Origin: Nannochloris sp. 'desiccata'
Taxonomy: Eukaryota; Chlorophyta; Trebouxiophyceae; Chlorellales; Chlorellaceae
Reading direction: 5' to 3'
DNA: 64,000 nucleotides
Assembly: GCA_019044685.2 (NCBI GenBank)
Contig: JAGTXX020000001.1
Coordinates: forward strand, 620,001-684,000
Positions 54,318 to 64,000 of this stretch are shown piece after piece. Both the position numbers and the translations under genes were made by a program. The stretch's first letter is position 1. Each line of letters starts with the position of its first letter. Below the pieces are notes generated by a model. The model was given only the letters and a program-made list of their open reading frames with translations. It did not search any database and was not told the origin of the DNA.

Positions 54318-55639
54318 TTAATTTGTCGTTACGTTCAACGGAGGTTGTGTCATACGCATATCTAAGCTCTCTATCCTATTCATTAACGGATTTGTCTCTC
54401 TATCGTCCATGCTTCCGCCTCCGCTCAGTTTCCGCAACCTATCTCTCCCTATAATTGGCTGCTGCTGTAATACTGACCCTTTAATAGACTTCTGTCTCGC
54501 CCGTAATGCTGATCTTGTTGCATACCAAATAGCCCCCGTCATTGAGAGCATCAAGCCAGCTGCGTTTGCAGGTTCAAAAATAAAATCGGGAAAAGCAAAA
54601 GCACCCACGACAGTCATGACGGCGTTTTTCAAATTTCCAGCGACAGATGTCATTAATGGTTCGTTAATTCGCGTGCAGACGAACGTGGAGTGGTTGATAC
54701 TAAGGCCTAATGCACTGGCAAGGAATAAAACAAGCTGCAGAGGGTAAAAAGAAATCTTTAGAAAAGGAAAAGTAAAGCTTTGACGACTCAATTTCGAGCA
54801 AAGAACCAGCAGAATTTCACTCAAAGATTCAGCAAAAATTGCCCTATATACTTCACTTACCAAGAAATTGGGACTATACAGCTGAGGATATGTCAAAACC
54901 GCTCTCGGCTCTCCCATATATATCATCGCCATCAACAACATTGGCAACGATAATGTCGAATTATAGAACAACATCCCTGTCGTAGATAAACCGTTCGTTG
55001 CAGGGGTATTCTTCACCATAATCAAATACAAACTAGTTAATAGGTCATTGCATAGCACTGCAGCGTACCCTGAAGGGTTGAAAGTTAGATCTGTTGCCGC
55101 CGCGATCAAAGCGCCGCCAATCATGATGCCCATTGCTGACAAGGTTGGCCAATCGTGAGTTTTTTTCAACCAATATCGTTCTAATAAAATTGTAAAGAGA
55201 AGGGTAAATCTTCTTAATGCGATAAACATAGGCACGTTGAGTCCACCTGTTCCTACGAGCCCTGATACTACGTTGAGGACATTGACGATGGCTAGGGGAG
55301 CCAGGCCTCGCAAGAGTTGCCATGAAAGAATGGGTCTAGCGAGAAGATATGTGACTGGAGATATAAATGCCATTTGAAGCATTGCTACCGTCATAGGGAA
55401 ATGGAATCCATACGTCGTGAAGATGGCCTGAGAGGGAAAAGGGAGTAGGGAAAGGAAAAAAAGCGAGGCGGTGAGCAGAGGCGGGAAGAGATGGTTTTAT
55501 TTACAGGGGATTATAAACCCGAGGAACAAGCTGTAAAGCGCACCTTTGTTGTAAATTGGACAAGCATAGATGACCCCATGAAGTATAAAATTGCTGCAAG
55601 CCGAATAACCGGCGGGTGTTCTTGATTTTCTTGCTTCAT
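54318..55639 (-). CDS. SLC35-type nucleotide-sugar transporter
   Basis: Exons 55544-55639, 54861-55427 and 54318-54734 give 359 residues. The third exon is set by a good donor (TTG then GTAAGTG) and a CTCTGCAG acceptor; the 126-base intron between is itself open, so an unspliced reading adds 42 residues that do not fit the family. The protein is polytopic, about ten spans, with the drug/metabolite-transporter fold. Blocks such as VPMFIALRRFTLLFTILLERYWL, TFNPSGYAAVLCNDLLTSLYLIMVK and GNLKNAVMTVVGAFAFPDFIFEP match SLC35D/plant UDP-GlcNAc-type transporters. It would exchange a UDP-sugar for UMP across the Golgi or ER membrane. Substrate cannot be told from sequence alone. The start is the ATG of exon 1, MKQENQEHPP. 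Confidence 0.85.
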
Positions 55640-56067
55640 CGGAATTTATATTTAACAGCTAGAAAAACAGCGAACACGACTGCTTGAGTGGCCAAGATCG
55701 ATTTCGATACTCCCTTTGTATTTGAATTTGGTATTCTAAATACAATACAAGTCCCTTTGGCTTGCAAAGTTTGCAAATTAGTCGTTTAATTTGTTGGCCG
55801 TTAGCAAGTCATTTCGATTATTATCCTTTGCGCTGCCTTGATCAAGTTTACTTGCGAGTCTGAGATTGCAATTATGTTGTTTGTGAGGCTGCAGTCAACT
55901 ATAGCGAGCTTGATCAGCTCGACAACGGCGGTAGTTCTTTCTTCAACAAAATTTTCCGCCTATTCAGGCCAGTTCTAAATTAGAACTTCTAATGCGTAGA
56001 TTGCGTTAATTATACTTTGGAGTTTTCTCAAGTGTCGAGATATTAGGCGCAGGCTGGCCTGCGCAGA
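55640..56067. promoter_or_regulatory. Divergent region with a hairpin at the TMEM234 start
   Basis: These 428 bases hold the promoters of the transporter (-) and of TMEM234 (+). A perfect palindrome GCGCAGGC-TG-GCCTGCGC at 56047-56064 ends three bases before the TMEM234 ATG and could form a GC-rich hairpin in its 5' UTR. No other motif stands out. Confidence 0.5.
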
Positions 56068-56712
56068 ATGAAAGTGGACCCTCTTGGCAATTTTAGTCTG
56101 ATCATTGTTGGTCTGCTCTGGGGTGAGTGTGTTTGTATTCAAAACAAGCATAGACTAGATTAAAGATATATGATTAAATATCGATGTAGTGCAGCGTATT
56201 AATCTGTTAATTTTGGACAGGCATTACGAATCCTTTGATCAAGAAAGGCACAGAGGCTGTATCTCTTTCGAAGAAGAAACGTAAAGCTCTGACAGGTGAT
56301 TAAAAATAATCCTTTATGTACCCAATTATGCAATTGATCGATTAACAGCAAGCTCCTTTCTCTTCTCTTTCTCTCTTAGATATTGAATATATTAATCATC
56401 CATCTCCGCTTCCCCGCTCTCTTCTGTCTCTTTCCAGGCTTTAATTTTCTCGATTCTGTGCTTCTCCATCTCACAACTCCTGCATTCATCATCCCGCAAG
56501 CCTTAAATCTCTGTAGCAGCGTCTTATTCGCCCTCTCTCTAGGATTCAACGACCTCTCTATAGCTGTACCTCTCGCCAACGGCACGTCTCTTTTTGCAAA
56601 CGGAATTTTGGATCATTTTTTAGGCAACGGAGCTCCACTTTGGCCTGGATTCCCTGGAATTTTACTCATTATAACCGGTGTTACCCTCTGTTCAGGCGCT
56701 AGCCCTGCTTAA
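56068..56712 (+). CDS. TMEM234-family small membrane protein
   Basis: Exons 56068-56122, 56221-56295 and 56438-56712 give 134 residues in frame. Family blocks are IVGLLWGITNPLIKKGTEAV at the N-terminus and FLDSVLLHLTTPAFIIPQALNLCSSVLFALSLG, NDLSIAVPLANGTSLFAN and PGILLIITGVTLC toward the C-terminus. Four membrane spans are expected, with the drug/metabolite-transporter-like fold of half the EamA type. Function in algae is unknown; the animal protein is needed in kidney podocytes. Usual length is about 130-165, so it is complete. Its stop lies only 11 bases before the start of the TTI1-like gene on the same strand. Confidence 0.83.
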
Positions 56713-56723
56713 AACCTTTTTAA

Positions 56724-59700
56724 ATGGATCCCTTTAGCACTAGTCATGATAACAATAATTTTTCCGGTGCCGGGAGTGGTGATGTCGATGCCGTCGGCAT
56801 TGATGATTTTTCTCTAGATAAATTAGATTATCTAAATGATTCTCTTTCATTACAAACTACAAATGGAGGCGAGCGTAGCGAGGGTGATGTATTTTCTTTA
56901 GGTAGTATAGAAGAGATGCCGTCTCCTTCAACATCTCAGTTTGAAAGTTTGAATTTGCAAGCTTCTACGAGTACTGAACGTGGTGTAAAGAGAGATGTAG
57001 AGGAAGATAATGGTGATGTGGACGTTGATGATCCGTTTGCAGCGTTAGAAGCAGCCATTGAAGAAGACAAACCTAAGTAAGTTTTGATCATTTTCAATAA
57101 TTTGCGCCATTTCTGTTTTTCATTTCAGACAACTGACGAGAGGTTTTTTTTTCTAATTCTGTTTACTTACCTGCCTATCTTTTTTCCTTCTCCTCGTTTA
57201 TAGGACTGAGCCTTCTCCTGAATGGAAACGTATGCTTGATGCAATCAAAACAGAAGAAGACGAGCAACAGCCAGGAGCTCTTTCAATGGTCCCTGAAAAC
57301 CCACCTCCTCGTTCCGGGACCATGACCGACACCACCACTGCTGCTGCTGCTGCTGCTGCTAGTATGCCCTCTTCTTCTTTTGACGATGATATCGATCTTG
57401 ATGCCCCTATACTCCTTCACCCTGTTGTAGATAATAACACTGATGATACGAGTACCAGTCTTGGTGCAGAGTACAGTCCTTCACGGGTGCTTGCATCGGC
57501 AGACCAACAAGAAAGTGCAACGACTTCTGATGGGGGTGGCGGTGGTGATGGTGGAACTGGTCTTGCAGGTATGCTGCTGGATTGAATTTTTAAGCTAGTT
57601 AAATTAGTTATTTTCTATTTTTTTATCTTTTTCCCCTCTGTTTCTTGCTGGTCAACGGAGTTGTAACTGATCCCCCTTTAAATTTATAAATTTCTGCACA
57701 GGCGCTCATACCACCACAATAGAAACACTCTCTGAAGATCCTGCTCAGGAAATAGAAGATATCCGTCGACGATCATTTGCAGTACTCCAACCAATATGCT
57801 CGACGCTACTTACACACCGCAACAATGCTGCGAGATTAACCAAATTATTCATAGAATTAAAGCAGGCTTTATTGAATTTACAGCCTGCAGGAGTAGAATC
57901 TTGTGTAGATTACGTGATATTTCCATTGCAAGTGGCCTTGGATGCTATTGCGTATACTCGGGCCGGTGACCGTGGTGGTGGTGGTGGTGGTGGTGGCGCA
58001 CCCGTTATAGAGCAGCCTTCCTCCTCCTCGTCTGCTACCGCTGCTTATAGCACTCCCACCTCCAAAACAGCAACAACAACAACAACATCAGTAGCATTTC
58101 TTGCCCTAAAGTCTGATAAAACCGCCGAAGCGTTACTTTCTGTTCTTCTTATCCTTTTACAAAGGGGCACCAAATGCAGTAGCGGTGATCAACTCTTGAG
58201 TCTACTACACCGCCTTTGTGGCATCATAGCTCTCCCTAGAGAATTAGTTTCTGAAGAAATACGCCTAGGAACGTTAAAAGTAGTCACTGCTGCGCTTCGT
58301 AATGTACCACACGACCAGGCACTACAGTTTTCTGTACGGGAAGAGTCCTCTGCACCGTTACTTGGCCATTTGGGGTCAGTTTTGGTCAAAGCAGCAGCAG
58401 CTGAATTGGAAGCTGGGACTAGTAGTGGTACTGGAAGCAAAATAATCAGAATAGAAGCGTTAAAAGCGTTGAAATTGTTGATACAAACTGTGAATGATGC
58501 AGATGCGTTGAGTTTCTTTCTTCCTGGATTGACAACGGGTCTTGCCAGAGCTCTTTTGGCGGCAGGCGGTGGACGAGGACGGGGCGGTGGTAGTCATGTA
58601 CATTCTCAAGGTCCTGCAGCAAGTGGTGCTGCCACTGTAGAAGCACTGCAAGGTCTTACGTGCCTTCTACAAGCTACTCTATGCAACGAATCAGTTGCTG
58701 AGATAGTATCGACTGATGGAGGTGATGAGGGCATCGCAACTGCCACAGTCATTGGAGCGGGTGCAGCAGCAGCAGCAGCGGCGGCTGTAGGGCAGGGTTC
58801 TTCCCATTGCCCGGCCAATCTTAGTGGAGATGCTGCTTTAGCTGAGCTCTTGAAACTATCTAATAAGAAACGAAATTCCTCTACAGAACAAGAGAAGGAG
58901 AAGCAACTTCAAATCAGCGATTCAATGAAAACTACTTCTACCAAAGTACCGCCCGTACCGCCACAAATGGCACCATCACCGCCACCGCAGCCGGGTGAGG
59001 CACCGAAACTTCGTGTAGATAGAACAGAAGCGTGGGTACGTGGCAGCGCTGCACGTATTGAAGAAATGCTAGGCACAGTATTGCCGCCGTTAGCTTCAGA
59101 TCCTCGGGCAGCTGTACGAGAAGCTCTTGTTCAAGCCTGTGCCATTTTATCTACCACCTGTTCTCTTGCTTTATCTGGATGTCTTCCGGTTCTAACAGAC
59201 ATTATTCTCGCTTTAGCTCAAGATAGCTGGCCAGCAGTTGCCGCAGCAGCCCGTTCATGGCTCAATACTGACACAGCACCTTCCATCAGTGCTGCCAATA
59301 CAGATAGGTGTGTCCTATCTTCTTCTTCTTCTTCTTCTTTGTTTACCTCCTCTATACCAATTCTAGCCACAGCAGAATGTTCTTTAAAAACCTGGATTTA
59401 TGATTTGCCTGCTGCGCTGCGACATGGTGACGAAGCAGGCAAAGCACATGCTTTGAAAATCACCACCTGTTTGGAAACATGCCCACCCCATTGGATTGGT
59501 AACCACCTTCTTTCTCATTCTACTGAAGTGGGAAGGTTGATCGATGTATTAGCTGACTGCTTTGCTGTTGATGCTGGCTCAGCTGGATTGTTGCTCGTAG
59601 CTGCCCCGGAAGCTGCCGGTACCGCCTTTACATCATCATCACCTTCTCCTTCTTCTTCGGTTTCTGTGTCTTTGCCTAGAATGCCATTAGGTTTACAGTA

Positions 59701-62269
59701 TATTTCTACTCAGAAAACCTACGAGTCTGTAGCTAACTTGGTGAGAACGTTGGCTGCTGTTGCGGTTGCCGCTGACAACAATAAAAACATGACTACTAGT
59801 AGTACAGCTTCTGGTACTGCGTTACGGAGTCTAATTGATGGGTGTTTACAACACATCCAACGTCTAGTAGTTATTTCTAATGCTTCCAAAGAGAAAGAAA
59901 GAAAACATAAAGACAGCCGTCCCGGTGCGGGGGTGAAGAAGAATAGAAAGCAGAAAAATTGCTCTTCCCCAATGGAGGTAGATAGTACGTACACTTGTAC
60001 TACTGATACCGATTTCGGAAATCCTATTTCTTGGACTATCTCAGCTGCTCAAGTAGTCTTTGTGCTGACTGAGATTATATTTGGTGCTTCTACCGCTTGG
60101 CAACCAAGTTACACGCTTCTCGCTTCTCCTCCCAACACCGCCGCCTCTACCGCTGCCGCTGCTTCACTTACTTCGAGCTCTTCTTTTTCTTCTTTTTCCA
60201 AGGAACTTGAAGCTTTAATAGTTGGTGTGCTACCTGAACTAGTTGATACACGCATTTGGAGCTTACCTACTGCTGCTACAAGCACCGATTTCAATAGTAA
60301 AGATGGCAGTGACTACAATAACTCTCCTCCCAACACCGCTGCCTCTGCTGCTGCTGCCGCTCCACTTCCCTCCTCCTCCCCTGGCTTCACTTCCAAAGAC
60401 CGTGGCAGTAATGCTTTGCTTCAACGCGCTATTTTGGATTGTATTGGCACCTCTTCACGTGCACTAGGCCTTCAATTTACCTCCAATGGTCGACTTATAC
60501 GATCTATTCTGCTCCCCGTCATTCAAAAATTGGGGGATCCTTGTCGTATCGTTGCTGCCTCTGCTGATACTACTATTCAAGCGATGTGTACCTTTTGTGG
60601 ATATGCACAAACCACTACTGGGGGCCTGCGACAACTTGTTGCTGATAACGCAGACTATATAGTCGATGGGCTCTGTAGACAATTACGACAGCCGGAAATT
60701 TACCCATTGGCACCACAATTGTTTGCTGCGTTATTACGACAAGGTGGTGTAGCTCCAGGACTGGTCCCTTTACTTGCAGAACCTGCGAGGCAAGCTTTAT
60801 TAGGTATTTCTATTATTGCGAGGAAGAAAAAGCCCGAGCACGTGCTCTCTTTTGTGCTGTGTTTGAGGGAGATTGCTCGGGGGGCTGGGCTTGTTGCCAA
60901 AGAAACGTGTGTGGAGTTGGAAAATTTTGCTGTTGTAGTGGAGGAACGACGTGAATTATTGTTGGAAAAAATAAAGGAACAAAAGGAAAAGGAGAAATTG
61001 AGTAGTAAAATCGGAGTGGTAGAAGAAATTATTGAGCCTGTCGCAGAGAAATCTAGCAGCGAGAGTAGAATGGAAGAAATAAATAAGTACTTTGAAGATT
61101 ATCGGTCTCACAAGCAACGCACTGCTGGTAAAATTACTACCCCTCCTGCTGATGATGAAGACATGGAAGACGTAGAAAATGATTTAAAAGTACCAGTAGC
61201 ACTTGAAGAGTGGAATCAAATCCAAATTTCTCGCAGAAAAGCAGTCAGTTGTGCGACGCTTGCTCAATCTGCTTCGGACACCGCGAGCCCTTTAATCCTC
61301 TCCTCTGCTCTTCCAGTCGCTATCCAATCAATAAAAACGTGTAGTGAAGCTTTAGAAGTGTTGAAATATGCATCAAGGGGTGTGGAAATTTGTGCAAAAC
61401 AGATAGATCCTGTGGTGATGCCACCTGGAGGGGTTATTGGACCGACTCCAGATCCCACAACTACCGCATTTTTGCCCTCAGTTCACCTTCTTTGGAGTCC
61501 ATTAATGGGTGCATTAGGTGATTGGCGTGTTGCCGTTGTTGAAAGCGTGCTGTCCATGCTAAGTCATGTATCACAGCTTGCTGGAAGTTTCTTAACGAGA
61601 CGTTTTAGTGAGGAAGCATGGCCGGTGATGCAGCGGTTGTTGAAAAAAGGACCTTGTCAAAAAAGAATTATTGCACCAGGGCAGGATGATTTGTCTTCTC
61701 CAGCGGTTGTGCAACGTGCACAACGTGCTGTGCTTGCGTGTCTACGTACTATGGCGACTGGGGGCCAAGGCCCCGAGGCTATTCTCAGCCCAGTAGCTGG
61801 AGCGGCGCTGGTGTTGACGGCAGATTTGATGGGTGAAAAACACCCTGCTGTGATTCGAGAGCATGCTACAAATGCGTTTGTAGCTCTATCTGGTGTAGAT
61901 CCTGATGCTGCATGGGGTTTGTTGGTTGCTGCTATTCGCAGTACTCATTCTGCTGCTGCAACAGCGGTAAAAGTAGTTACAACTAATGTGGTTGTGGAGG
62001 ATAGTAGTGTATATACCATCAGTGCCGGTGGCGTTAATCCCCCTTTTTCTTCTTCATCTTCAAGGTTTTCTTCTTCTCTTTGGTGTCTTGCTGGGTTGCC
62101 ATCAATGTCAGAAATATGCCCTGCACCTCCTACTTCTGCTCCTGCTGAGACGTTTGTGCCCAAGGGGTTGCAGACGTGCGGAAAAACCAAACTGCTTGCT
62201 CTAATGCGACAAGTGAACCAGCTGCCTGTGCATTGGCACAATGCCGTTGAAAAAATTCTAGTTAATTAG
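56724..62269 (+). CDS. TTI1-like HEAT-repeat protein (TELO2-interacting protein 1)
   Basis: Exons 56724-57076, 57204-57568 and 57702-62269 give 1,761 residues in frame. The first 240 residues are acidic and disordered (DPFAALEAAIEEDKPK, EWKRMLDAIKTEEDEQ). HEAT repeats then follow the TTI1 pattern: RRRSFAVLQPICSTLL, LKQALLNLQPAGVESCVDYVIFPL, ISEEIRLGTLK-like blocks, and near the end VHLLWSPLMGALGDWRVAVVESVLSML with GSFLTRRFSEEAWPVMQRLL. TTI1 is part of the TELO2-TTI1-TTI2 complex, the Hsp90 co-chaperone that matures ATM, ATR and TOR kinases. It exceeds plant and animal TTI1 (about 1,100-1,350) through Ser, Ala and Gly runs, including two similar SPPNTAASTAAAA stretches. The ATG is 11 bases after the TMEM234 stop. 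A TGTAA lies at 62330. The family call rests on pattern similarity over weakly conserved repeats. Confidence 0.72.
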
Positions 62270-62490
62270 TTTATATATAGTATTATGTACCTCTCATATT
62301 TCTAAGTAAATAGCTACAAATATTATTCTTGTAAAGCGGTATCTTGTCAACTCTTAGTACAAAGAATTTGTAGTAAAATCAGCAAAATGTATTCCTGTTT
62401 CTATTTCGCCGGAGGGATGAAGTTACAAAGTATCATTATCAAAAAAAAAAAAATGTCGTCAAAGCAGGTACAGGCGTAGATTACTCTTCA

Positions 62491-62955
62491 TTATTTTGGA
62501 GGCGGCACAGACGTCAATGTCGTTAGCCTTTTCACAGCGTAGTGAATGTGCTGGAATACATTCGGCCTATGAGTCTTACTTTCAGCAAACTCTGGACTGA
62601 TATTGATGTACTGGGTTCCGACGCCCATGCCTGCACCAAAGCCTAATCCGATTAAAGCAAACCCGCACCCACCGCCAACGCCTAAACCGGCGATGCCCAA
62701 AGGAGCTCCACCAAACCCCCACCCTGAAAAATAATTAGGAATTAATTAAAAATGTTAAAAGCAATCATCGAAGAGATAACAGCATTGTTTGTTAGGAAAA
62801 GAAGAAGCGAAGAAAATTTAATTTTTAGTTGAAGCGGTGTTGAGGAAATATGTATTGATTTGATCAAGATTGTTTCGGCACTTGCCTATTCCAAAGCCGC
62901 AGCCTATCCCTGTTCCCCATCCTGCCATGAGACCTTTCCCTTTTCTTAATCCCAT
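62491..62955 (-). CDS. Glycine-rich small membrane protein
   Basis: Exons 62886-62955 and 62491-62723 give 100 residues if the intron uses a GC donor (ATAG then GCAAGT) with a TTTTTCAG acceptor. The join makes an uninterrupted glycine zipper: GWGTGIGCGFGIGWGFGGAP, then LGIAGLGVGGGCGFALIGLG and FGAGMGVGTQY. Two or more glycine-zipper membrane helices with a basic C-terminal tail are expected. It recalls small glycine-rich envelope proteins such as plant TGD5 and the cadmium-induced AS8 group, but the resemblance is compositional. The start MGLRKGKG is the first ATG; an open extension upstream (to about 63042) lacks an ATG, so an extra 5' exon is possible. Confidence 0.6.
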
Positions 62956-63133
62956 CTTTCTTCTACTTTTCTCTACCAAATTTGCGAAACAATGTGCGAA
63001 TTTATTATTGCTGCGATTTAAATAAAAGAAGCCCTTGAGCAACTTATTTGAGAGATAGATCGGTTCCTTGACAGCTTGAATATGACAATGATATTAAAAT
63101 TACTATGCTGCGATACCTGGAGGGTGCCTTAAT

Positions 63134-63325
63134 ATGATTGGATGCAAACTCTCTACCAAAGAGCGGGCGGCTGTCCTTGAACTTCAGCAGCTCAAAGAGC
63201 AATCAATCCTAAATTGTATAGTACTTCTTGTCAGCCACAACGATCTTGATCTCAATCTTACACAATTCTTGCAGACAAATAAAAGTAGCGATGAAAGAAT
63301 AAAAATTAAAGTGTCGCAACTATAG
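63134..63325 (+). CDS. Small uncharacterised ORF (63 aa)
   Basis: An ATG at 63134 opens 63 codons rich in Leu, Glu, Lys and Gln (CKLSTKERAAVLELQQLKEQ), which could form a short helix or coiled coil. The family is unknown. It is divergent from the glycine-rich gene and followed by a GC-rich GGCCGGGCCGGGGCGGGC tract. Its position and composition are compatible with a small gene or a first exon, but no supporting homology is visible. Confidence 0.3.
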   Translation: MIGCKLSTKERAAVLELQQLKEQSILNCIVLLVSHNDLDLNLTQFLQTNKSSDERIKIKVSQL

Positions 63326-63523
63326 GGGTCTTGTGAAAGGCCGGGCCGGGGCGGGCAGTTTTTGGGGGCAAAAATGTAATTTTAAATGAGCAGCAACAAA
63401 CATTTAAACCTACATTTTCTGCTGTTATTAAAAGAAGAGAAACATCCTTCATGGATATAGTAAAACTTATACTTTGAGTTTGAACACGATTTAAATTTAG
63501 ATAAGGTAGAGAGAAGTTTCTGT
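63326..63523. other. Convergent spacer with GC-rich tract
   Basis: A G-rich GGCCGGGCCGGGGCGGGC stretch at about 63339-63356 stands out against AT-rich surroundings and could form a G-quadruplex. The rest is the 3' flank of the minus-strand gene beginning at 63524. Confidence 0.4.
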
Positions 63524-64000
63524 TTAAACATTTTGCTGCATTGCAGCCGTGGCGGCAGCAGAAGCAGCAGCGGCGGCAGCAGCAGCAACCACGGCATCCT
63601 CCTCCTTCTGTTCTTCGGGTTTTTTGCCTCCCTTAAATCTGTCGTACATGAACTTGCCAACCTTGATAGGGGAGGTTACCATAACGCTTAACATCTTGTA
63701 ACCAGGACCGACGTACTTGTGGTTGGCACACACTGGAATGTATCTAACAAAGGGCCACATAATGACCCAGAGGCAGGCCATGAAAAAGTAGGCAGTGATC
63801 ATAGGCCAGAGCTGCATTGAGAAGAAAACAAGGGGAAATGGTTAAAAATCAAATACAAATATTTGGTTTAGTTGTTTTTAAAATTTTGAATCGTCAATAA
63901 AGTTCAAAATAAGATAATGTAAATATGCGAATGTGCGATAGTACTTACCACAAAGAAGAAGAACAGAGCGAGGATACCAACAGCAATAAGAGCTTCGATT
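63524..64000 (-). CDS. C-terminal part of an uncharacterised membrane protein (cut by window edge)
   Basis: Two exons are visible, 63949-64000 (continuing past the edge) and 63524-63811, joined by a GT-AG intron in phase 0. The joined part has two hydrophobic spans (EALIAVGILALFFFFVLWP and ITAYFFMACLWVIMWPFVRY). A polar NHKYVGPGYKMLSVMVTSPIKVGKFMYDRFKGGKK region follows, and then an acidic and polyalanine tail. The alanine run is encoded by a GCT/GCA/GCC repeat. The N-terminal part lies outside the window. I do not recognise the family. An ER or plastid membrane protein is possible. Confidence 0.65.

Overview
The window looks like nuclear DNA of a green alga (Chlorophyta) of moderate-to-low GC. 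The evidence is: spliceosomal GT-AG introns of roughly 80-200 bases that restore frame wherever I joined exons; an EFL-type GTPase in place of canonical EF-1alpha; a DPE2 cytosolic glucanotransferase; a sacsin-like giant protein ending in a RING finger, as in plants; likely plastid-targeted small membrane proteins; a PF16/SPAG6 axonemal protein; and TGTAA motifs 100-200 bases after several stop codons, the usual chlorophyte polyadenylation signal. I cannot place it to genus. Exon joins were made by hand from splice consensus, frame and family similarity; no transcript data were available.

Layout. 1-3.7 kb is a pile of 5'-truncated non-LTR (LINE) retrotransposon copies in one orientation, including a nearly identical 702-base direct repeat. 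3.7-5.2 kb holds no gene I can support. From 5.2 kb the window is gene-dense: a probable mitochondrial protein with an internal repeat; an FHA-RING-PARP-finger ubiquitin ligase (-); a 16.4-kb sacsin-like gene (about 5,159 aa, 8 exons); metaxin (-); DPE2; a fused ergothioneine synthase Egt1 (-); a one-TM probable plastid protein; an E2F factor (-); a GH20 beta-hexosaminidase; an ankyrin protein (-); and a WD40 protein. At 42.1-43.3 kb a second copy of the hexosaminidase 3' end is split by a 760-bp non-autonomous hAT element with a perfect 8-bp target duplication. A plastid membrane protein gene starts immediately after it. Then come EFL (with a 12-nt microexon), PF16/SPAG6 (-), nardilysin, a MORN protein (-), an SLC35-type nucleotide-sugar transporter (-), TMEM234, a TTI1-like HEAT protein starting 11 nt after the TMEM234 stop, a glycine-rich membrane protein (-), and the 3' part of a membrane protein (-) cut by the window edge.

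Most of these are housekeeping genes that do not form a functional cluster. The parts most worth a second look are the hAT/duplication locus, the TMEM234-TTI1 arrangement (a candidate dicistron), the FHA-SIM-RING-PARP-finger architecture, the degenerate third sacsin ATPase module, and the LINE pile.
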